60,868 bases of DNA from Thalassotalea sp. 1_MG-2023 (GCF_030546745.1 NZ_JAUOPD010000019.1:1-60868); one strand, 5' to 3'. Numbered from the stretch's first letter, positions 20,201-32,436 are shown. The notes: generated by a model not told the origin, from the sequence alone. Numbers and translations: made by a program.

Positions 20201-20313
20201 ACGTGTTTGATAACAATGGTCCATTCATCCTAGGCGGTAAAGGCAACTATGACAGCTCTTACGGCGGCGGAAAAGGACGATTCATTTATGCTGGTGCAGA
20301 AATAAAGTTCTAA
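17248..20313 (+). CDS. TonB-dependent outer-membrane receptor
   Basis: This 1021-residue receptor has a signal peptide (cut near ASA-DENQ, residue 27), a Ser/Gln-rich linker, a plug domain starting at EKITVTGSRLRRDSF, and a barrel ending in the outer-membrane signature AGAEIKF. Plug landmarks are TLTLIDGRRVV and DRVEVITGGASAAYGSDAIAGVVNIITK. The twelve cysteines of the mature protein fall in six close pairs, consistent with disulfide-pinned outside loops, and CVPLNLFGEG is a recurring motif of receptors from polymer- and peptide-eating marine bacteria. The ligand is unknown. AAGGGA lies 6-7 bases before the ATG. A phosphatase gene follows on the same strand. Confidence 0.95.
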   Translation: MKKTRISVAIQSAMFSSVVAISGTASADENQLLAEVEAQSSSAQSSSEKQVKEDKPEKITVTGSRLRRDSFSVATPLATMDREAIEDTGIGSLSDILIDELPQLSEGTSNSNSQSSVQNTGLSTIDLRELGTNRTLTLIDGRRVVSNSYSGNYVSLSTIPSGMVDRVEVITGGASAAYGSDAIAGVVNIITKKDAEGFSFKARGGESTDGGAREYGLDMDFGTDIADGRGSIFLATSYDREFGLDFEDRSRAQQQDSWDYDDDLMCNVMLTETGDQCMRDITKADWRSLSDSIPGGVFDEESSTRPDAGFWYDQNGLRDDWHEERYGINTNQFVMLRVPDEKASAAVKVDYDLTDDTMFYGQLQYSYNRSINDKAPESEDECDLIVTRDSSTGEFGEDCIGRIPKNNPFMPEEIRDQASSSGVKWDRNFAEVGNIVTDNTRRTIRSWAGLQGTMFDGEWDWDLSVGFGKFEQRQRRFNELYVSNVRNALDVESDGNGGYQCVDATARGEGCVPLNLFGEGAISDEAADYIRANPTINTDIEQFNMLGYMAGDLFEMPAGMVSSVFGFEYRKDSQEVSTNVPDGGVTFNYVPDFKGDLSVAEVFAEAAFPLLKDVEGAKNLSAEVSVRLAEYDLDNIDLVQSYKAGLVWEPIEGYAVRANWARAQRAPTITEAMSPPRGDYDSFDDICDGVTATSTDEGHANCRQIPGIAAEIAAEGQFDDENSGYSPNVGNADLFEETAETVTLGITMAPAFLDGFRMAIDYYDISIEDAITSFGNEDIIEFCYNSSLAFGSDNPFCNDVQRDPTDGQIIGVMQRLYNQDEISTSGYDVAAEYRFDLNEYGNVKIKADWTHVISYQETKTSPDGQYTTDYTGSLSADVFQDAASASVTWYKDSWRVRWSMKYKSDVVSSKSLYDDFYEPLDAEGNGGVITEYYAACAEDSSVCVDNPEKPYQLFLPSYVRNDVSVSYSTDLSSGAELRLFGGVNNVFDNNGPFILGGKGNYDSSYGGGKGRFIYAGAEIKF

Positions 20314-20435
20314 TCAGCTGATAAATTCTCTCTGGACGAATCATTTTCACAAGGACGTGAAATCAAGTGATATGGACGTTACTGCTAAGTGCAGCACAGG
20401 GATGTGTTTTTTATTTAATATTTATAGGTATTAAT

Positions 20436-21524
20436 ATGTCTAATATCGGTAAATGGTTACTGCTTGGGTTACTTGGAGCGAGTGTTTCAAGTTATGCAAC
20501 AGATGATGAGCAATCAATGTTTGTTTCTGACGGACCTTATATTAAGAAACAAGAAGGCGAGCTTACCGTTGAGTGTGTTATCAATAGTCAAGCAAAACGC
20601 TATCAAGGGTTATCATTTATTGCCCGCATGCAAATTGATAACTGTGGTTACCCGGTAACCTTGTCGAATATCGACTTTATTGAAAAAACCACGCTTACGT
20701 TCAACACCAAACAACGTATTGTGGCAACAAGTGATTTTCACGGGCAATATGCGATTATGAAACGCTTATTACAACGTAATGGTGTAATTGACAGCGGGAA
20801 TAATTGGGCATTAGGCAAAGGACATTTTGTGATCACTGGCGATATTTTTGATCGTGGTGACAAAGTGACTGAAATATTATGGTTTATTTATCAGTTAGAG
20901 CAGCAAGCAAAAGCTGCTGGTGGTTATGTTCACTTACTTTTAGGTAACCATGAAGTAATGGTGCTTAACGGTGATCTTCGTTATTTACATCCCAAATACC
21001 TTGATGTTGCGAGAATTTTAGATTCACCGTTTGAATTACTTTTCGACAAAAATACAGTACTTGGTGACTGGTTAAGAAGTAAACCTGTATTAGTAAAAAT
21101 TAACAATATGTTGTTTGCTCATGGGGGATTTCATCCTGAACTAGTAGAAAAACAACTGACCTTAGCAAGCATCAATACAAGCTTTAAAAAGAATCTCATT
21201 AAACGAGAATTACCTGAGTCAAGATCAGAGCTTGGTGAGTTCTTACATAAAAAGAAAGGGCCAGTTTGGTATCGTGGTTTATTAAAAGATAATGGTGCAA
21301 CGTCTGCTGAAATTGATTTGCTGCTTAAGCATTTCGATGTAAAGCACCTTGTGATTGGGCATACGTCGCAAAAAGAAGTCTTAACAAAACATCAAGGCCG
21401 AGTGATTGCTATAGATTCAAGTATCAAACGTGGACAATATGGCGAAGTGTTAATCGTCGACGGCGATAAAAAATGGCGCGGTACACTAGATGGTAAACAA
21501 TTACCGTTAGAAAACCATGAGTAA
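20436..21524 (+). CDS. Exported PPP-family (Shewanella-like) metallophosphatase
   Basis: The protein carries the three metal signatures of the PPP phosphatase family in order: SDFHGQ, GDIFDRGDKV and LLLGNHEV. The later FAHGG and VIGHTSQ motifs supply further metal His. This resembles the bacterial Shewanella-like phosphatases, some of which act on phosphotyrosine. The ATG at 20436 gives a clear signal peptide (MSNIGKWLLLGLLGASVSSYA), so the enzyme should work outside the cytoplasm. A longer reading from GTG at 20367 also has an AAGGA upstream, but adds a second hydrophobic stretch. A region of about 70 residues with two Cys precedes the catalytic part. It lies about 120 bases after the TonB receptor gene. 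Confidence 0.85.
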   Translation: MSNIGKWLLLGLLGASVSSYATDDEQSMFVSDGPYIKKQEGELTVECVINSQAKRYQGLSFIARMQIDNCGYPVTLSNIDFIEKTTLTFNTKQRIVATSDFHGQYAIMKRLLQRNGVIDSGNNWALGKGHFVITGDIFDRGDKVTEILWFIYQLEQQAKAAGGYVHLLLGNHEVMVLNGDLRYLHPKYLDVARILDSPFELLFDKNTVLGDWLRSKPVLVKINNMLFAHGGFHPELVEKQLTLASINTSFKKNLIKRELPESRSELGEFLHKKKGPVWYRGLLKDNGATSAEIDLLLKHFDVKHLVIGHTSQKEVLTKHQGRVIAIDSSIKRGQYGEVLIVDGDKKWRGTLDGKQLPLENHE

Positions 21525-21694
21525 TATGAACTATCATCGATAATCATATCGTTAGTAATCGATAGCAATAACATGGAGACGTTATTTCATCTAAGGGTCT
21601 GTCTTTGAAAACGCAAGTTGGGTATTTGTGTAGGTGAATACTCAAATATATTATTGCTATACTGTACCTGTAATGTTGATTGTAGGATACGCTG

Positions 21695-22054
21695 TTGTTA
21701 AAAGTTATTGGTATATTTTTTGTTGCACTTGCCGCCCTTGGTGCAGTGTTACCTCTATTACCTACCACGCCATTTTTGTTGGTGGCCGCGGCGTGTTTTG
21801 CTAAATCGTCGCCTCGGCTTTACAACATGTTGCTGGCAAATAAAGTATTTGGTCCATTAATTTACCATTGGCAACAATCAAGAAGCATTCCTAAAAAGGG
21901 AAAAGTGATTGCTTTAGCGTCGATGTTAATAGCTGCTGCTTGGTCGTTGTATGTTTTAGAGTATATGTGGTTGAAAATACTCACAGTACTGCTAATTTGT
22001 GGACCGTTTATTTTTATATGGCGTTTGCCTATCGCAGGTAAACGCATTGAATAA
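21695..22054 (+). CDS. ybaN: YbaN/DUF454 family inner-membrane protein
   Basis: This 119-residue protein shows the DUF454 hallmark GAVLPLLPTTPFLLVAAACFAKSSPRLYNMLL, then HWQQSRSIPKKGKV and two closely spaced C-terminal helices. Function is unknown; in E. coli the gene is called ybaN. The start is a TTG with AGGA 8 bases before it, since no ATG fits the conserved N-terminus. It converges on the DUF4202 gene across a 12-bp hairpin. Confidence 0.9.
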   Translation: MLKVIGIFFVALAALGAVLPLLPTTPFLLVAAACFAKSSPRLYNMLLANKVFGPLIYHWQQSRSIPKKGKVIALASMLIAAAWSLYVLEYMWLKILTVLLICGPFIFIWRLPIAGKRIE

Positions 22055-22093
22055 AGTAATGCTACTACAGACGACTGATTTGTATTCCATGCA

Positions 22094-22123
22094 AACAAAG
22101 CAATGGTTAAACATTGCTTTGTT
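22094..22123. terminator. Bidirectional hairpin between ybaN and the DUF4202 gene
   Basis: AACAAAGCAATG (22094-22105) pairs perfectly with CATTGCTTTGTT (22112-22123) around a six-base loop. The A-rich 5' arm and T-rich 3' arm, plus the position between convergent genes, suggest termination for both, though no separate T tract follows. Confidence 0.65.
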
Positions 22124-22124
22124 G

Positions 22125-22709
22125 CTAAGTTAGGGCTTTGTTCACCAATGCAGCTAAATGGGAAGGCAACGTAAATGTTAATGCAATATCTTGTCCTTGC
22201 GCTGACATTTTTCTCCACGTTTTTTGCAAGATAGAAATGACTTTCTCATCGCTATGTTTTTCAGCAAACGGTGCAAAGTAATGCTGTAAGAACACTAAAC
22301 AGGCAACATCTTCAAGTGTTTGACTGTCTTGATCTCGTTTTAATTTTTCTTTTCTAATGATTTTAGCGGTGTGTTCAGCTTCTTGTTCATTATAACCATG
22401 TTCTAACATAACCTTTTTGGCAATATCTGCGTGCATTTTCCCTAAGTCTTTACGCCAAGTTAAGTAGCCTTGTTTACCTTCGGGATATTCTGTGCGGGCG
22501 ATATACCAACGTTTGACGTGTTGTGCTCTTACGGCAACTTGTAAACACTCATTTGCCTCTGGCCAGTATTTATTTAGGCAGGCAGTCATTTGATGACCGT
22601 AAATTAATTCTTTTGCAACGCTTTCATTATTGATGGTGAGTGTATTTGGATCTTGTCGGTTAATTTTATCAATAGCAGCGAAAGCTTGCTGACAACGTTT
22701 TACATTCAT
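22125..22709 (-). CDS. DUF4202 family protein
   Basis: The 194-residue protein (from the ATG at 22709, AAAGAG upstream) matches the DUF4202 pattern: FAAIDKINRQDPN at the start, AVRAQHVKRWYIARTEYPEGKQGYLTWRKDL in the middle, and LEDVACLVFLQHYFAPFA later. The conserved His, Arg, Asp and Glu in these blocks suggest a helical HD-like fold, but no activity is known to me. The frame extends upstream to 22769; those 20 residues do not look like the family and are left out. Confidence 0.87.
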   Translation of the reverse strand: MNVKRCQQAFAAIDKINRQDPNTLTINNESVAKELIYGHQMTACLNKYWPEANECLQVAVRAQHVKRWYIARTEYPEGKQGYLTWRKDLGKMHADIAKKVMLEHGYNEQEAEHTAKIIRKEKLKRDQDSQTLEDVACLVFLQHYFAPFAEKHSDEKVISILQKTWRKMSAQGQDIALTFTLPSHLAALVNKALT

Positions 22710-22823
22710 ATAAACGCTCTTTAAACAGGAGATATATACAGATGATATCGTTTTCGAACATCTCTGCAAGTTTTCGTTTCGAATATTATCGACTATTTTA
22801 TATAGATTGGTGACAACTTTGTG

Positions 22824-22852
22824 TTGTTGTTAATCAGCGAAATGCGTATAAT
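22824..22852 (+). promoter_or_regulatory. Sigma-70 promoter of pyrG
   Basis: TTGTTG (22824-22829), a 17-base spacer and a perfect TATAAT (22847-22852) give a start near 22859, leaving a leader of about 100 bases before pyrG. Confidence 0.65.
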
Positions 22853-22959
22853 GCTCTCCCGTCTTGTTGAGGTGGCATTAGTGTAATATTTCATCGCACT
22901 TTCTTGCCGATTCAACACACAAAAACGCAAATTTTTCTAATTTTCCTGATTCTGGGTAA

Positions 22960-24606
<1,647 letters not shown>

Positions 24607-24613
24607 TCTTTTT

Positions 24614-24639
24614 AAAACCGTGGCTCTTGCTGCGGTTTT
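24614..24639 (+). terminator. Weak hairpin after pyrG
   Basis: AAAACCG (24614-24620) pairs with CGGTTTT (24633-24639) around a 12-base loop, followed by GTGTTTTT. It may attenuate rather than stop transcription into eno. Confidence 0.45.
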
Positions 24640-24664
24640 GTGTTTTTAACACTTACGTTTACTT

Positions 24665-24718
24665 TTGTCGATGTAAGTACATTATTTATAATTAGCTTGT
24701 TCATAGGCTGTCATGAAC
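24665..24718 (+). promoter_or_regulatory. Probable eno promoter and leader hairpin
   Basis: TTGTCG (24665-24670), a 16-base spacer and TATAAT (24687-24692) form a plausible promoter. In the expected leader, GTTCAT (24699-24704) pairs with ATGAAC (24713-24718) just before the eno ribosome site GAGG. Confidence 0.45.
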
Positions 24719-24722
24719 ATGA

Positions 24723-26036
<1,314 letters not shown>

Positions 26037-26050
26037 TTTATTCATTTCAT

Positions 26051-26090
26051 AAAAACCACGTTATTGAAACAATTCACTAACGTGGTTTTT
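26051..26090. terminator. Bidirectional terminator between eno and mscS
   Basis: A perfect 13-bp stem AAAAACCACGTTA (26051-26063) and TAACGTGGTTTTT (26078-26090). The A run on one side and the T run on the other serve both converging genes. Confidence 0.92.
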
Positions 26091-26109
26091 TTATGGATAT
26101 TTCTTGGCG

Positions 26110-26997
26110 CTATTGTTTAATAAGGTGAACATCGCGTTGTGGGAATGGAATCTCTATATCTGCTTCTTGTAATGCTAAATAAATCGCTTTATATGCCTTG
26201 AACTTGTTTTCGTATAAGTTTTCTGTCGGTGTCCAAATACGTAAAGCAATATCAATTGAGCTATCGCCAAATGCTTCGATGCCTATTTGAGTTGCTTTAG
26301 CACCCCCTGAAATATCTAAGGTTTCAATCACCTCTTCTAATAATGCTATTGTTGATATTGGATCTTCTTTATACGCAATACCTACGGTAAGTTCTAATAA
26401 GCAATCATTTTTAGAATTGTGTAATATCTCGCCAACGATATGCTTATTGGGGATGGTAATCTCAACGTTATCTTTATCAGCAATAATGGTATAAGCAAGT
26501 AATACTTGTTTAACCACACCTGTTACCCCTTGCACGGTAATTGTGTCGCCGACTACAAACGGTCGGATCAAAATAATATTAAACCCTGCTGCATAATTTG
26601 AAAGTAATCCCTGAAGTGCTAACCCCGCGCCCAATGAAATTGCACCAATCGCGGCAATAAATGGCGTAACACTAATACCAAGCTTCGCCAATGCAACTAT
26701 CGCAATCATGACAACAATCAGCATTTTGGCAGTGTTTGATAAGAATTGACTAAGCGTAATGTCTAATTGGTGTTTTTGGCATATTTTTAATACCGCATTA
26801 GCAATTTTCCCCGCTAATATAAAGCCGATGATAAAAATAATGATCGCGCCAATTAATTGGAAAGTGTAGGTGGTAAAAAACTCAACAGTTACTTGGTAAG
26901 CTTGGGTAATTAAATCAAGTTCGTTTTTAAGTAACTGACTTGGGTCTAGCCCATCAACTGCTGGTGGTGGGCTATTTTTGGGTTCTTGAAAAAGCAT
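26110..26997 (-). CDS. mscS: Small-conductance mechanosensitive channel, MscS family
   Basis: This 295-residue protein has three membrane helices (about 45-65, 85-105 and the pore helix) and a soluble beta domain. The pore helix and its Gly/Ala packing pattern (IAAIGAISLGAGLALQGLLSNYAAGFNIILIRPF), followed by VGDTITVQGVTGVV and ITIPNKHIVG, are the MscS signature. Such channels open under membrane tension and release solutes during osmotic downshock. It is close in size to E. coli MscS (286 residues). It ends next to the shared terminator with eno. Confidence 0.94.
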   Translation of the reverse strand: MLFQEPKNSPPPAVDGLDPSQLLKNELDLITQAYQVTVEFFTTYTFQLIGAIIIFIIGFILAGKIANAVLKICQKHQLDITLSQFLSNTAKMLIVVMIAIVALAKLGISVTPFIAAIGAISLGAGLALQGLLSNYAAGFNIILIRPFVVGDTITVQGVTGVVKQVLLAYTIIADKDNVEITIPNKHIVGEILHNSKNDCLLELTVGIAYKEDPISTIALLEEVIETLDISGGAKATQIGIEAFGDSSIDIALRIWTPTENLYENKFKAYKAIYLALQEADIEIPFPQRDVHLIKQ

Positions 26998-27182
26998 TAT
27001 CTACTCCCTTGTATTTCAAAAGATAAAGCAAAGTGATTTTAAAGCTAGTGTAAACGAGATTTAAAAATGAAGCGATTAAAAACAGATACAGACATTCGCT
27101 AAAGTAGCAATTTATCTTTCACTAACAATCAAGTATGCTTAAAGTGTGAACAAAATAGGGTGTAGAGTAATAATTTTAGCTT

Positions 27183-27800
27183 ATGACTGAGCAAGTATCT
27201 TTATGGCAAGATGAATCACAGTCAGCAGACTTTGCTGAGCTTTGCTGTGCTTTATATGAGCGAGAAGTCACTTCGCTATGCAGAATGCAGTTAAACTCAA
27301 CAAACGCTATTCAGGGGCGTTTAAAAAGTCTCTCTTATTATGTAAAGCGTACTGCATCGAGTATGTTACAAGCGAACACACCACTTACCTTAGATATTCA
27401 AAATGCCAGTTGGTCCGCAAAACAATCTATCCACCTTCCTCTTGCAGGGCAAGGGATTGATGAGGTTAATCAATGGTATTTATCCGTGCCGTTAACACAT
27501 GGTTTAGTGGTTCCTGTTGCTGATGAATCACGTATTATGCTTGATTCAATTGATCGTATCGATATGGAAAACCAAAGGTTTCGAACCAACACCTTTGGTT
27601 GGTTTACACTTGATGGACAACAGACTCAGTCGATCAAATTATTAAAACCAAATAAGAAAGTAATGACAGCAGCTTGTACAGGACATACTTGGTTAAATGA
27701 TCAAAAGGCAATACCAACTATGCCAACATTAAGAGAATTGTTACTGTCATGTGCAATAAATTGGCGTAATTTCAAGCAAACCCTAACAATTAAGCCTTGA
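27183..27800 (+). CDS. Hypothetical protein (205 residues)
   Basis: I do not recognise a family. The protein is soluble with no signal peptide. The pattern (short helical N-terminus, then alternating hydrophobic strands such as LTLDIQNASWSAKQSIHLPLAG, QWYLSVPLTHGLVVPVADESRI, FGWFTLDGQQTQSIKLL) suggests a mainly beta C-terminal part, which could be PilZ-like, but the RxxxR and DxSxxG motifs of PilZ are not seen. It stands alone between mscS (divergent) and ftsB. Confidence 0.7.
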   Translation: MTEQVSLWQDESQSADFAELCCALYEREVTSLCRMQLNSTNAIQGRLKSLSYYVKRTASSMLQANTPLTLDIQNASWSAKQSIHLPLAGQGIDEVNQWYLSVPLTHGLVVPVADESRIMLDSIDRIDMENQRFRTNTFGWFTLDGQQTQSIKLLKPNKKVMTAACTGHTWLNDQKAIPTMPTLRELLLSCAINWRNFKQTLTIKP

Positions 27801-27875
27801 ATTCGTGCTTGCATGTTTACAGCAGGTTAATCGCATTTATAATAATGCTATCTTTTTAACGGTTGTTATCAATTG

Positions 27876-28163
27876 ATGCGTTTTATCTCAGGCATTTTGC
27901 TTATATTTTTAATTATGCTGCAATATCGACTTTGGTTCGGTAAAAACAGTGTGCCTGATTACCTTGCTCTAGAAGATGAAATTGCGAGACAACAAGCTGA
28001 TAATGATAAATTAAGAAAGCGTAATAAACTGCTCTATGCTGATACCGATGACTTAAAATCAGGTGTTGAGGCCATTGAAGAACGTGCTCGTAACGAATTG
28101 GGCATGATTAAGCAAGGTGAAACGTTTTTTCGCATTATTACCAACAAACCCAATAAAGGCTAG
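27876..28163 (+). CDS. ftsB: Cell division protein FtsB
   Basis: The 95-residue protein has one N-terminal membrane helix (about 4-20), then a periplasmic coiled coil ([30 protein letters not shown], heptad-like) and the conserved [23 protein letters not shown]. FtsB joins FtsL and FtsQ to activate septal peptidoglycan synthesis. A TTG lies directly before the ATG at 27876; the ATG is preferred. ispD follows 8 bases later, the usual ftsB-ispD-ispF arrangement. Confidence 0.94.
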   Translation: MRFISGILLIFLIMLQYRLWFGKNSVPDYLALEDEIARQQADNDKLRKRNKLLYADTDDLKSGVEAIEERARNELGMIKQGETFFRIITNKPNKG

Positions 28164-28171
28164 CAGTTAGA

Positions 28172-28891
28172 ATGCCTCAAACTCCTAAAATTGTTGCTGT
28201 GATTCCTGCTGCTGGTGTTGGTAAGCGCATGCAAACTCATTGTCCTAAGCAGTATTTATCGATAGCCAATAAGACCATTTTACAACATACCGTAGACAAG
28301 CTTGCTAGTCACCCTAGTATCTCATCAATTGTTATTTCGGTGAGTAAGTCTGATCAATACTTTGCTTCAACACAATTAGCAGAACACCCAAAAGTTAGCG
28401 TAGCTAAGGGTGGCAAAGAGCGCGTTGATTCTGTCCTTAATGGGCTTTGTGCCATTGAAGAGCAAACCGTTGACTGGGTTATTGTACATGACGCAGCAAG
28501 ACCTTGTATTACACATCAAGATATTGATCTGCTGATTGAACAATGTCTTTTACAGCAAACGGGTGGGTTATTAGCAATACCTGTTAGAGACACGATGAAA
28601 AGAAGCTATGTTGAAGACAAAACTGCTTTCGTTAAAAAAACTGTTGCTCGCGAACATTTATGGCATGCTTTAACACCACAAATGTATCCTGCAAAACTAC
28701 TAAAAAAGGCTATTGAACAAGCGCTCATTGATGGCAAAGCGGTCACAGATGAAGCGTCAGCAATTGAATTGGCGGGTGGATCGAGCCTATTAGTGCAAGG
28801 AAGAGCTGATAATATTAAAATCACTCAACCGGATGATCTAGCAATGGCAGAATTTATTTTATTAAAACAACAGGACTACTCATGCGAATAG
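28172..28891 (+). CDS. ispD: 2-C-methyl-D-erythritol 4-phosphate cytidylyltransferase
   Basis: IspD attaches CMP to methylerythritol phosphate, the third step of non-mevalonate isoprenoid synthesis. The 239-residue protein has the nucleotide loop [19 protein letters not shown] (residues about 11-29), [11 protein letters not shown] and the C-terminal [20 protein letters not shown] and [14 protein letters not shown]. Its end overlaps ispF by 10 bases, so the two are translationally coupled. Confidence 0.97.
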   Translation: MPQTPKIVAVIPAAGVGKRMQTHCPKQYLSIANKTILQHTVDKLASHPSISSIVISVSKSDQYFASTQLAEHPKVSVAKGGKERVDSVLNGLCAIEEQTVDWVIVHDAARPCITHQDIDLLIEQCLLQQTGGLLAIPVRDTMKRSYVEDKTAFVKKTVAREHLWHALTPQMYPAKLLKKAIEQALIDGKAVTDEASAIELAGGSSLLVQGRADNIKITQPDDLAMAEFILLKQQDYSCE

Positions 28892-29361
28892 GACATGGCT
28901 TTGATGTACACAAGTTTGGTGGTAAAGGGCCTATTGTGATGGCTGGCGTGAAAATTCCTTATCAACAGGGTTTTCTTGCACATTCTGATGGAGATGTTGC
29001 TATACATGCGCTTTGTGATGCAATTTTAGGTGCGTTATGTTTGGCTGATATCGGTAATCATTTTCCCGATACTGACAATCAATATGAAAATATTGATAGC
29101 AGGGTTTTATTACGGCACGTAGTAGGGTTAATGAATGAACATGGTTTTAAGTTAGGTAATGCAGATATTACGATTGTAGCGCAAGCACCCAAAATGGCGC
29201 CTCACTTAACTGATATGCGCGAAATTTTATCCATTGATATGCACTGTGCTATTAACCAAATTAATGTCAAGGCAACCACAACCGAAAAACTCGGTTTTGT
29301 AGGTGAGGAGCGTGGTATTGCGGTTCATGCGGTAGTGTTATTGGTGTCTAATGAACAATAA
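28882..29361 (+). CDS. ispF: 2-C-methyl-D-erythritol 2,4-cyclodiphosphate synthase
   Basis: IspF closes the cyclic diphosphate two steps after IspD. The 159-residue protein has the zinc ligands in GHGFDVHKF and [18 protein letters not shown], the [10 protein letters not shown] loop, and the C-terminal [25 protein letters not shown]. It overlaps ispD at its start and truD by 11 bases at its end. Confidence 0.98.
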   Translation: MRIGHGFDVHKFGGKGPIVMAGVKIPYQQGFLAHSDGDVAIHALCDAILGALCLADIGNHFPDTDNQYENIDSRVLLRHVVGLMNEHGFKLGNADITIVAQAPKMAPHLTDMREILSIDMHCAINQINVKATTTEKLGFVGEERGIAVHAVVLLVSNEQ

Positions 29362-30394
29362 TTTAATGAGCCAGTGGCGATACCTCTTTGGCAAGCCAGA
29401 AATAACAGGTGATCTACGCACACAGCGTGAAGATTTTAAAGTGTTTGAAATATTGCCTTTTTCACCCTCAGGTGAAGGCGAGCATTTGCTTATTCATCTT
29501 AGAAAAACAGGGGTCAATACCACGTTTGTTGCAAAACAACTAGCTAGTTTTTTTAATGTTAAAGAAAACTTAGTCACCTATGCTGGCTTAAAAGATCGAT
29601 TCGCAGTGACTGAACAATGGTTTGGAATACATCTTCCAGGTAAAGCAACAGATAACCTTGATGAATTAGTGCTTGATGGCGTAGAGATACTGTCATTTCA
29701 TCGTCATAATAAAAAGTTACGTATAGGCGCGCTAAGTGGTAATCGCTTTGAAATAACATTGAGAAATATTAGCGATATTGTTAAGTTGCAGCAGCGATGG
29801 CAGGCAATAAACCATTTTGGAGTGCCAAATTACTTTGGTGAGCAACGCTTTGGCATTGATGGCGAAAATATTAATAAAGCGCGTGAATTGTTTTCAGGAA
29901 AGAAAGTGAAAAATAAAAAAATGCGCGGCATGTACTTATCAGCTGCGCGTTCATTTATTTTTAACCACCTTGTTTCATCACGTATAGAAAATGAGCAGTT
30001 TGATCAGATACAGGTTGGCGATGCGTTAATGTTGTCAGGCACACAATCAGTATTTAAAGTTGATGAAGTTACCGCAGACCTTCAACAACGTTTAGCCGAG
30101 GGTGATGTTGACCTAACCACAGCAATGTGGGGCAAAGGTGAATTATTTAGTTTTGCAACAACAGCAACACAAGAACAACAAATAGCGACGTTACATGAAG
30201 ATTTATGTCGTGGCTTGATTAAGCATGGCTTAAAACAAGAACGTCGTCGTATTAGGTTAATGCCACGAGATTGCCATATTCAAGTAGACCATGAGAAAAA
30301 GCACGCGGTACTAACGTTTTCGCTTGATGCTGGCTGCTTCGCCACTTCAGTATTACGTGAACTTTTGTGTTACCAAGACTTAACCGTTAGATAG
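29351..30394 (+). CDS. truD: tRNA pseudouridine(13) synthase
   Basis: TruD makes pseudouridine at position 13 of tRNA-Glu and others. The 347-residue protein has the catalytic Asp in [21 protein letters not shown] and the TruD signature [20 protein letters not shown], followed by the TRUD insertion domain and a C-terminal [16 protein letters not shown]. It overlaps the end of ispF. surE starts 11 bases downstream. Confidence 0.97.
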   Translation: MNNNLMSQWRYLFGKPEITGDLRTQREDFKVFEILPFSPSGEGEHLLIHLRKTGVNTTFVAKQLASFFNVKENLVTYAGLKDRFAVTEQWFGIHLPGKATDNLDELVLDGVEILSFHRHNKKLRIGALSGNRFEITLRNISDIVKLQQRWQAINHFGVPNYFGEQRFGIDGENINKARELFSGKKVKNKKMRGMYLSAARSFIFNHLVSSRIENEQFDQIQVGDALMLSGTQSVFKVDEVTADLQQRLAEGDVDLTTAMWGKGELFSFATTATQEQQIATLHEDLCRGLIKHGLKQERRRIRLMPRDCHIQVDHEKKHAVLTFSLDAGCFATSVLRELLCYQDLTVR

Positions 30395-30405
30395 AGTAGT
30401 AAATA

Positions 30406-31164
30406 ATGAGAATATTATTAAGCAATGATGACGGTGTTAATGCGCAAGGCATTAAGGCGTTATACCAAGAGTTGAAAAAGATTGCAGAGGTTACTGTTGT
30501 TGCTCCTGATCGCAATTGTAGTGGTGCAAGTAATTCACTTACGTTAATTAATCCGTTAAGAGCGCAAAAATTGGAGAATGGTTTTTATTCTGTTAACGGT
30601 ACACCTACCGACTCAGTGCATTTAGGGATCAGTCAGCTAATGGACCCTGCACCTGACTTAGTTGTTGCAGGCATTAATCATGGGGCTAACTTAGGTGATG
30701 ATACGCTTTATTCAGGGACAGTTGCTGCAGCAACCGAAGGACGGCATATGGGGATGCCAGCTGTAGCAGTGTCGTTAGCAGGTAAAGACGAAAAACATTT
30801 TGAAACAGCTGCTGTTGTTGCCGCAAAATTTATCCAGCGGTTGAGACAACACCCGTTACCTGCTGATCAAATAATTAATTTAAATGTACCCGATGTACCG
30901 TTAACAGAAGTTAAAGGTATTAAAGTGACACGTTTAGGTCATCGTCACAAAGCTGAAACTATGAAAGTAAGTAAAGACCCATGGCAACGGGATATTTATT
31001 GGTACGGAGCTTTAGGGGCAGAACTTGATGCCGGAGAAGGCACAGATTTTAATGCGGTCAGTAAAGGATTTGCATCGGTAACACCGTTAACGGTCGATAT
31101 GACAGCTTATAAAAGTATGTCAATTATGACTGAATGGATTAATGAATTTCAATTAAGAGAATAA
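30406..31164 (+). CDS. surE: 5'/3'-nucleotidase (survival protein SurE)
   Basis: SurE is a metal-dependent nucleotidase that also acts on short polyphosphate and is linked to stationary-phase survival. The 252-residue protein opens with [17 protein letters not shown] (the Asp-Asp metal motif), then [26 protein letters not shown] and [24 protein letters not shown]. pcm starts 4 bases later. Confidence 0.98.
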   Translation: MRILLSNDDGVNAQGIKALYQELKKIAEVTVVAPDRNCSGASNSLTLINPLRAQKLENGFYSVNGTPTDSVHLGISQLMDPAPDLVVAGINHGANLGDDTLYSGTVAAATEGRHMGMPAVAVSLAGKDEKHFETAAVVAAKFIQRLRQHPLPADQIINLNVPDVPLTEVKGIKVTRLGHRHKAETMKVSKDPWQRDIYWYGALGAELDAGEGTDFNAVSKGFASVTPLTVDMTAYKSMSIMTEWINEFQLRE

Positions 31165-31168
31165 TAAA

Positions 31169-31831
31169 ATGAATGTCAGAGTAAGACATCGAGTGGGTGG
31201 AAAATCCACACGTAGTGGTGAGTTGCTGGCGCAAAAGTTACAATCCGAGGGGATAAAAAATCCTCAAGTGCTACAAGCAATTGCACGCAGCCCAAGACAT
31301 ATATTTATCCCAGAAATATTAGCACATAAGGCGTATGACAATACCGCGCTACCTATAGGCCAAGGACAAACGATTTCTCAGCCATATATTGTTGCAAAAA
31401 TGTCAGAATTACTTTTAGCTGATGGTATCCCTGATAGTATTTTGGAAATAGGCACAGGTTCCGGTTATCAAACATCAATTTTAGCGCAGTTAACGCCGCA
31501 TGTTTATTCTGTTGAACGTATTAAATCTTTGCAATTTCAAGCGAAAAGAAAATTACAATCCATAGATTTTCATAACATTTCTATGAAACATGGAGATGGC
31601 TGGAAAGGTTGGAAAAGCAAAGCACCATTTCAAGCTATTATAGTTACTGCGGCACCAACAGAAGTACCGCAAGCACTATTAGAGCAATTAGCAGATGGCG
31701 GACGTTTAGTCATTCCCGTTGGAGAGCAAACACAAATATTGAAAATTATTAAGCGACAAGGTAATGAATTTAATGAACAACATGTAGAAGCAGTTCGCTT
31801 CGTTCCATTGGTACCAGGAGCGGTACAATGA
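31169..31831 (+). CDS. pcm: Protein-L-isoaspartate O-methyltransferase
   Basis: Pcm methylates isoaspartyl residues with SAM to start repair of aged proteins. The 220-residue protein has [24 protein letters not shown], the SAM motif [16 protein letters not shown], and LVIPVG near the end. An N-terminal extension of about ten residues rich in Arg precedes the core. Its TGA overlaps the ATG of the next gene by 4 bases. Confidence 0.97.
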   Translation: MNVRVRHRVGGKSTRSGELLAQKLQSEGIKNPQVLQAIARSPRHIFIPEILAHKAYDNTALPIGQGQTISQPYIVAKMSELLLADGIPDSILEIGTGSGYQTSILAQLTPHVYSVERIKSLQFQAKRKLQSIDFHNISMKHGDGWKGWKSKAPFQAIIVTAAPTEVPQALLEQLADGGRLVIPVGEQTQILKIIKRQGNEFNEQHVEAVRFVPLVPGAVQ

Positions 31832-32406
31832 AAATATTTACTGCGCTCTATGATTGGACCATAAAGTGGGCTAAGCATAAATTTGCGCCAGTCATTCTTG
31901 CTATTCTAACGTTTGCTGAATCTGTATTTTTTCCTATTCCGCCTGATGTGTTATTAGCACCGATGGTTGTTGCAAAAAGACATAAAGCTTGGTTTTATGC
32001 CTCTTTAACAACTGTTGCATCTGTGATGGGTGGCGTTGCGGGTTATGCACTTGGTTATTATATGTTTGAACCGTGGATACAGCCCTTAATAATTGAATGG
32101 GGCAAACAAGAAACGTTTGATCAAGCAGTATTTTGGTTCAAAGAATGGGGGGTATGGGTAGTATTTATTGCTGGCTTTTCTCCTGTTCCTTATAAAGTTT
32201 TTACGGTCAGTGCTGGTTTTTTACAAATGGCATTTTTGCCGTTTTTATTCGTATCAGCGATTGGTCGAGGTTTGCGTTTCTTTTTAGTTGCAGGTCTTAT
32301 ATACGCTGGCGGTGATCAAATGGAACAAAAACTCAGAAAATGGGTTGATATTCTTGGTTGGCTATTGGTAGCCTTAATTGCTATCGCTTACTTCGCACTT
32401 AGATAA
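31828..32406 (+). CDS. yqaA: DedA/SNARE-associated family membrane protein (YqaA-like)
   Basis: The 192-residue protein has four to five membrane segments with the DedA-type landmarks [19 protein letters not shown] (about 29-47) and [19 protein letters not shown] (the re-entrant loop with conserved Arg/Pro positions). The family is linked to lipid scrambling and envelope homeostasis. The position between pcm and nlpD is conserved in Alteromonadales. The 4-base overlap with pcm indicates coupling. Confidence 0.9.
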   Translation: MKIFTALYDWTIKWAKHKFAPVILAILTFAESVFFPIPPDVLLAPMVVAKRHKAWFYASLTTVASVMGGVAGYALGYYMFEPWIQPLIIEWGKQETFDQAVFWFKEWGVWVVFIAGFSPVPYKVFTVSAGFLQMAFLPFLFVSAIGRGLRFFLVAGLIYAGGDQMEQKLRKWVDILGWLLVALIAIAYFALR

Positions 32407-32436
32407 AAAAGTTTAGTTCATTTAAAAGAGGGATTT

